64,000 nucleotides of DNA from Crocodylus rhombifer (lineage: Eukaryota; Chordata; Crocodylia; Crocodylidae), in assembly GCA_038503035.1 (NCBI GenBank), contig JAVSML010024714.1, positions 42,135-106,134 of the forward strand, given 5' to 3'. Below are positions 58,463-64,000 of the stretch, piece by piece (position 1 is the stretch's first letter; every line of letters begins with the position of its first letter). A program made the translations under genes and the position numbers. Under the pieces are notes generated by a model, which made no database searches, was not told the origin of the DNA, and saw nothing but the letters and a program-made list of their open reading frames with translations.

Positions 58463-58757
58463 TTGGACATCTTTACACATGCTCCAGGATGGTGGGGGGA
58501 GGGGAAGGCGCTTTAATTAAGAGTGGCTCTAATTAAAGTACCCTCAGCATACTCAGTGTTCCCGTACTTCAAAATGGTGGTAGGGGTGCTTTAACTACAC
58601 CTTGTTCAAAGCTTTAGTTAGAATGCCCCCACTGCCATTTTGAAGCACGGGGAATACAAGTGACACTAAAGCTGCTGGAGCGAGGTAATTAGCACACTCC
58701 AGAAGACTCGATTAATCAAGAACACATCGGAGCAGTGTCAGGCACAAGCGTAGGTGC
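58463..58757. mobile_element. Fold-back MITE, family H
   Basis: A long imperfect palindrome with axis near 58610. The inner arms 'GTACTTCAAAATGGTGGTAG' and 'ACTGCCATTTTGAAGCAC' are inverse, and 'GGTGCTTTAACTA' faces 'TAGTTAGAATGCCC'. Outer parts contain matching 'TTAATTAAGAGTGG'/'AGACTCGATTAAT' words. No second copy is seen here. Confidence 0.65.
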
Positions 58758-58783
58758 CCATTAAGTCTAAAGTAGAGTGTACA

Positions 58784-59220
58784 GTAGGGCTGTGTGAAGT
58801 TTCGGTTGCCAATTTGATTCGGTGGAGATTCAGCCCAATTCAGCAGCCAAATCACCAAATCTGAATCAAATCAGGCCCTTTATTCTCTCCAAATTGAATC
58901 AGAACCCTAGACGACTCGGACATAGACACAGCTTTATATGCTTTTTCTACGTACCTCAAGGTACCAGGCAGATCGTGAACGCTGAGTTGGTGAGATGGAT
59001 GTAGCATCCCATGGGAGCGCGGGGTGGGGGGTCCCCAGCACACTCAGCAGCAGACCCAGAAGTGAACCAGAAGCATTTTTGGTCCACTTCCAGGTCAGCT
59101 GGGGAGCATGTTGTGGGACCCCCCCCACACACACACGCACCTAGCTTTGCAACTGGTGCTTCCTAGGTCTGGGGGTCACACAATTGCCGAGCCAGGGAGG
59201 TGCAGGGGGGCAACTAGTAT
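58784..59220. mobile_element. Non-autonomous DNA element, family E copy 2
   Basis: Starts 'CAGTAGGGCTGTGTGAAGTT', matching 31707, followed by 'GGTGGAGATTCAGCCC' and 'CCAAATCTGAATCAAATCAG'. After 58920 it continues into different GC-rich sequence, so the interior is not the same as in copy 1. The right end is not defined. Confidence 0.6.
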
Positions 59221-59299
59221 AGCAAATGAGCCACAAAGCTGTTCCAGAACATCAAAGATAATGCAGAACATCTCTGTGGCTCATCTGTATCATGTCTTA

Positions 59300-59560
59300 A
59301 ATTGAACATGTGGCACAGTACGGCTGCCCCATGCCATATCCTGATGCAGCCCCAGAGGACAGGAAGCAACTGTGTCATGGACCACTCAGTGGGATTGGAC
59401 TGGAGGCAGCCCCAGGCCCCAGGCCCAGCTGCCCATACCCAATCCTTAGACAAACTGAGGGGGGAGGGCTGGGGGTTACCAGGAAACCAATAATCAGGGC
59501 ATATCTTTAAAACACACTGGACCTTCAAAAAATGGCTATACAGCTGGGAACCCCAGGATG
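59300..59560. repeat. Repeat family G copy 2
   Basis: Shares 'AATTGAACATGTGGCAC', 'GGCTGCCCCATGCC' and 'GGCAGCCCCAGG' with 40456-40680. It lies next to the family E element and may be part of a composite insertion. Confidence 0.45.
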
Positions 59561-59883
59561 CATGTTTTGAGGGATCCAGCACAAGCTTCATTAGATCCCA
59601 ATTGCATGAGTACATTAATGTCTGTTAGAGGTCTGAGCACTGATCAGGTCATGAGAACACTGAGCGTTTCAACTTGCTTCAAAACTTTTGATTACATGGA
59701 CCTTTTCAAATTTGTGGCTCACAATGCAAATTCTAACAAAGGCCATTTCCTTTTGATTTAATCAAGAACAGCAAACAGCAGTAAGGTATGTCCAGACAGA
59801 CTGACAAAGAGCTACCAGTCCCTTACTCCTTGCCACTTACTCCTTAACCTGCCCAATGTGGTCATAGTGTCAGATAAGTGTAT

Positions 59884-60085
59884 GACAGCAGTTGGCAACC
59901 TTTTTGAGGTAGCAGGCCAGAATGACCCGAGGCTGTCCAAGGCAGGCTAGCTCTAAGACCTGGCCACTAACACCACCACTGCTTCTCCCTGGCATGCAGC
60001 CATGCCACAACTGAAGCCCCCTAGGTCTGTAGGCCAAATCCAATGCTTCTGAGGGCCATAGGCCATAGGCTGGTGAACCCTAGTA
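59884..60085 (+). mobile_element. Short hAT-like element ('gcaaccttttt' type)
   Basis: Begins 'ACAGCAGTTGGCAACCTTTT' and contains 'GAGGGCCATAGGCCATAGGC' before ending near 'TGGTGAACCCT'. The wording matches short hAT-type elements that start CAGNGGTTGGCAACC. About 200 bp, non-coding. Confidence 0.6.
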
Positions 60086-60489
60086 TATGGCATGCGCTGA
60101 AATAGCCAGGCATCTTGTCTACTGATCACTTTACTCTTAAAGGATCTTTCAAACTGCTCTCTTGATTTGTTCTTATGTTTTCTCATTTCTTAGCTACTAT
60201 TTAATTGCAAACTCACCATTTCCATTTCAACTGATACTGCATATATTCTCTATTTCTTACTTCTGGCTACATCTTGTTAATATTAATGGAAAATGCATGT
60301 TCAGTTCAGCACTACTTCTAATATTTTTGAGCATTTTTCTGGGGCCTTTCCACCTCATTTGAATATTTATATAACACCAAAATGCCTCAATCCTGCAACA
60401 AAATCCACATGAACAGACAGTTAAGAATACATAATGCTCCTACATAAGGGCCTACCCATAAAATCAGACTCCAGGATCTGGGTGCAAAG

Positions 60490-60806
60490 CAGTGATTCTC
60501 AAACACTGTGCTACAAGATCCATTTAAGGATGTGGTAGGGTGCCACATACAATTAGCACTGTTAGGTGTGCAAACACATACACGATACAGAAGATAAACA
60601 ACAGAGATTTCTAATAGGAATCCATAGTGTCAAAAATATTCTGGACTTGTGGTCCTTCTGTATTCTTTGCAACAGAAGAATCACTTAATTATTTTGTAGT
60701 CAAATGAGTGAAAGCTAAGAGCTGCCATTTTCTGAGGGGTGCCTTGAGTCTAACAAGGGATGTCATGAGTCTAAACATTATGAGTCAAAAAAGGTTAAGA
60801 ACCACT
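60490..60806. mobile_element. hAT-like MITE, family D copy 5
   Basis: Starts 'CAGTGATTCTCAAACAC' and ends 'GGTTAAGAACCACTG', with the interior 'TTCTTTGCAACAGAAGAATC' in the same sense as copy 1. Flanks show no clear duplication. It contains a small internal duplication of 'GAGTCTAA' words near 60745-60775. Confidence 0.75.
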
Positions 60807-60809
60807 GTA

Positions 60810-62214
60810 AGTACACATCTCTCTGCTTCTCAAATCACAGACCCCAGTCAATAAGGTCGCAGCTCATTTCCTACTGGTAAGTTACCTAGCACTGAACTGA
60901 AAAGGAATGCTGCCTGGGAAAGAGCTATATTTTAAATTACTCCCACATACACATAATTACAATAATGCAGTAATTACATACTACCAATGGCCTTTAGCTT
61001 CATTAAAAATGAAATAATTTTTTAAATATCTTTTTCCACTGCTTATGCTTATTGTTTACACTCTGCATTTCCCTCAACTTGAAAGAATAAAAACAGACGG
61101 GTCTGTTTCGTTTCTGTTTAGTCTGTTCTCTTTGGCCTAAGCAGAATGTTGCAGTGCTCACATTGGACATATACACTCCAGGGGAACGCTGGTTTGTTTT
61201 TCCTTTTAACAGAACACAAAAGAAAACTGACTGCTGAAATGACAAAATCTTTTATTTTTGGTTCCATCGGACTTTGGGTTTGAAACAATTTTTACAAAAC
61301 TTGTATTTGGCGTTGGATTTCCCTCTAGCTGAAGTTCCTCTGAATCCATCTTTAAGCAACTGAAATTGACTCTGAATTAACAGCCTGTCTCAGATATAAA
61401 TTTGAAAATTAGAGGCCACATACAAGTACTGCCTTAAAACAATGCTTTTGGGGGAAAAGAATAACCTCTCTGTACTGGCTCCTCTCCCTCCTTGCTGCAG
61501 GTGGCTACCTCTCACCTGCTGCTGAAATACCATTTGAAGTTGCATGCAAGGATTAGTAGTAATGGGGTAGAGACTATTTCCTCATCATTGGGTAGTAAAA
61601 ATCTGCATGCTGGCTACCAGGACACCATTTATTGTTTTGAGTCAAGCACTAGTTTCTATCATAAAAGAATAGATATTTACTTAACTCTTTGGAGAAACAG
61701 CAGGGGGAACATGGCATAGTCAAAGAGAAAGCCAGTTCTTCGTAAGTCTATTTGCATAGAAAACTTATGGTGGAACTGTCAAATTTACTTTCTTCTTCTC
61801 TGGATCATCAACATCATATCATGGTGATTAAAAAAGGATAAATGTGAATCCAAATGCTTGCAAGTCTATTGCATGTTTCCCAAGCAATGAAATGAGTTTT
61901 CAAATAACCCAATTAGTGACAATGCAAAAGAAAAGCCTTTGTGTCTCCTTGTTCTTTAAATTAACAACTGACATGGAATGCAATGATTTCTTTGGTCTCC
62001 TTTACCTTTCACACTGGAGTTATTAGGAGTTACAGGTTCTTGGCCCAGCTCATTTTGAATGAGCTGGTCCTCATTGCTAGTCTTTCTGTAGATGTGCAAC
62101 TGCTGGTGGTTATGTGGCTGTGGTAGCTTTAGCTAAAGGAGTTATCCCTAAGAAATACAGATCTGTTCTTCTCCCTCTGCCCCTTTTGTGATCCCCTCCC
62201 CCTCCTCAATTTAA
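60810..62214. other. Intronic sequence, nothing recognised
   Basis: AT-rich intron without recognised exons or repeats. Confidence 0.5.
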
Positions 62215-62460
62215 ACAGCTTTTTACTAACCGGAATACTCTATTAACCAGAATTTTGAATATCCCCCCCAATACAAATCCTCACTTAAGCAACTGGAATA
62301 TTTGTCAAGACTATCTGGCATGCGCATCAAGTATTTCTGTTATTTATTCTGCACAGGGCAGGGCAGGGTGGGCTGCACTGTGCTCCTGTCTTCCTTGATA
62401 GGTATAACACTCGGATAACTGGAATTTCTAGATAACTGGCACCCCTTTACAGGGGACTCT
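62215..62460. mobile_element. Possible Tigger/pogo-like fragment
   Basis: Contains 'TAACCGGAATACTC', 'TTAACCAGAATTTTG' and, near the right end, 'GATAACTGGAATTTC' and 'GATAACTGGCACCCC'. These repeated 'taaccgg/ataactgg' words are typical of pogo/Tigger termini. Strongly degraded. Confidence 0.35.
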
Positions 62461-62719
62461 GAATTCTGCTGCCTCAAGGTGCCTCAACACATGTTATGAC
62501 TCACCATCCCACCACTGTTTCCCTGAGCCTTCAAGCCTGCTTCATTAAGAGTCATTGGCACCTCTTCCCTGCAAAAGCCAGAGAGCAAACACTCAACACT
62601 CAAGCTGGAAAAATGTTCTGACCAACTTCAAGGCTAGGACAGAAAACTTGGAGCTTAACTGGTTGCCATTTCTCATTTTCTTTTCCCCCCGTCTGGGCTG
62701 ACCTGGGTGGATAAGAAAG

Positions 62720-63700
62720 ATGGAGCCCTCCTTTGCTAACTATTACCACAGGCTCTCAGTCCTGGGTATAACTAAACTCCCTAGGCTGCAATATCTAGGT
62801 GAAAGAATCTATCCTGAAAGTCAACGCAGTTTTCACTTGAGACACTCCACCATTGATATGATATTTTCAATCAAGCAACTGCAAGAGAAGTGTAAAGAAA
62901 AGCAAATACTACTGTGTAAAGAAAAACAATACCATTGATACCGTCAGAGGGCCTTTTTACTGTTCTGAAGAAACTGAGTTGTCTTCCCAAAGTGTTGAAC
63001 AACATTCACGCATTACATCAAGATATAAAGGCAACTGTAGCATATGAAAACAAGGAAGCAAATACCTTTGATATTAACAATGGGGCAAAACATGGTCTTA
63101 GCCCCCATGCTCTTTAACATCTACTTTTCATTCCTGCTTCTTCATGCATTCAAGAACAGCAAAGATGGCCTTTATCTTCAAACCAGACTAGATGGAGGCC
63201 TGTTCAACATCACAAGGTTTAGAGAGAAAACCCAGGTGAAACACCTGATTCTGAGATGTTTCCTGTTTGCAGATGATGCAGCCTTGGCTGCCCACAGCGA
63301 ATCTTTCCTGCAAAATCTCTTGAACAGATTTTTTGAGTCGGGCAAGAGCTTTAGGAAGGCAATTAATTTCAAGAAGACTGTGATCATATACCAAGGAGTG
63401 GAAGAACCAATACTTGACACCACTCTAGAGGATAAATCTCTTGGGTGTCATTGCTAAGAATTTTGGGCTATTACGGAAACTTGCATAGAATAAAAGCAAA
63501 TGATCAGCTAAGGTGAAGATGTGAATCTTTGAGGGCTGTGTCCTGTCATCCATGTTTTATGATTCAGACACATGGACTACAGATGCAAGGCATGTTAAGA
63601 GACTCAACAGTTTCTACATAAGTTGTCTTGCCCTGAAAATGAAGTGGGAAGACAAAATACCAAAACACAGAGGTACTGGAGTGTGCAGGATTGACACACT
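62720..63700 (+). pseudogene. Decayed non-LTR reverse transcriptase, non-CR1 lineage
   Basis: Several frames together give the order of a LINE reverse transcriptase. 'STIDMIFSIKQLQEKC' is near 62850. 'SEGLFTVLKKLSCLPK' and 'ALHQDIKATVAYE' with 'INNGAKHG' lie at 62938-63100. 'LAPMLFNIYF' is at 63104, 'FLFADDAALAAHSES' (block C, catalytic ADD) near 63262, and 'WEDKIPKHRGTGV' near 63640. This arrangement resembles the widespread vertebrate endonuclease-RT group with 'RDGLW/F...NGVKQGCVLAP', which is distinct from CR1. Stops and at least three frameshifts are present, and block A is lost. The right end is cut by the repeat beginning at 63702. An old fossil with no function to infer. Confidence 0.82.
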
Positions 63701-63701
63701 A

Positions 63702-64000
63702 AGGGCGTGTGTAGACAAAATGAGGGGCATGTGTGCATGACACTTTACAGAGAGTTAAATACTTTTGCACCACTTTAAAGGTGTTGGTGCTTGCATGTGT
63801 CAGCAGCATACTGCGCATTAATTCCAGCCGCTGTAGCACATTTGGCAGCGTAATATGCCTTAAATGACTTTGGGGCACAGCAAAATAAAACCCCTCTGAG
63901 AAATTTTAGTTTGCTGCTCTACAGCTGTGAAGCAAAGCACCAGGCTCTGTGCGGCTCAAAAACTGTGCAGGCAACCTGTGTAAGCAGCCTGGCAGCAGCC
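63702..64000. mobile_element. Start of a DNA element running off the window
   Basis: An abrupt change to 'GGGCGTGTGTAGACAAAATG' followed by 'GCATGTGTGCATGACAC', wording like the termini of non-autonomous DNA elements common in these genomes. The right terminus is outside the window, so class and length are unknown. Confidence 0.45.

Noticed and set aside
59108..59615. Coding exon candidates at 59.1-59.6 kb
   Set aside because: Overlap repeat families E and G; no splice-bounded conserved peptide.

Overview
This window looks like nuclear DNA from a sauropsid vertebrate, most likely a crocodilian, with a turtle as the main alternative. The reasons are several CR1 LINE copies ending in the CR1-type 3' tail, many non-autonomous hAT-like and fold-back DNA elements, AT-rich intronic background, and spliced vertebrate exons with canonical GT/AG borders. 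There are no bacterial operons, ribosome binding sites or CRISPR arrays. Family names are assigned from recalled family features, since no database could be searched.

The only host gene recognised is MSRB3 (methionine-R-sulfoxide reductase B3) on the minus strand. Two consecutive coding exons are visible, at 54381-54489 and 52540-52617. They are joined by a 1,763-bp intron and share a split serine codon. The upstream signal or targeting exon would lie at higher coordinates and the downstream catalytic exons at lower coordinates. Neither was found here, so almost the whole window reads as MSRB3 intron: more than 52 kb downstream and more than 9.5 kb upstream of the two exons.

Layout. 1-4.3 kb: low-complexity sequence, an old antisense CR1 and a tRNA-like SINE. 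4.32-6.57 kb: a 5'-truncated CR1 with an uninterrupted reverse transcriptase frame. 6.6-13.9 kb: mostly anonymous intron with a fold-back MITE. 13.9-17.9 kb: an antisense CR1 3' end and a long-TIR hAT-like element. 18.2-21.9 kb: an ancient minus-strand CR1 with ORF1 esterase, endonuclease and RT remnants, interrupted by a hAT element and carrying an inverted duplication of its own ORF1. 22.8-26.4 kb: a younger CR1 with the ORF1 C-terminus and a frameshifted ORF2. 26.4-51.4 kb: intron with several non-autonomous DNA transposon families. 52.5-54.5 kb: the MSRB3 exons. 54.5-64 kb: intron with further DNA elements and a decayed non-LTR reverse transcriptase of a different lineage.

I see no convincing previously undescribed biological system. 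The most informative structures are the intact CR1 RT frame, the inverted duplication inside the old CR1, and the families of fold-back DNA elements, several of which occur as two or more copies here.
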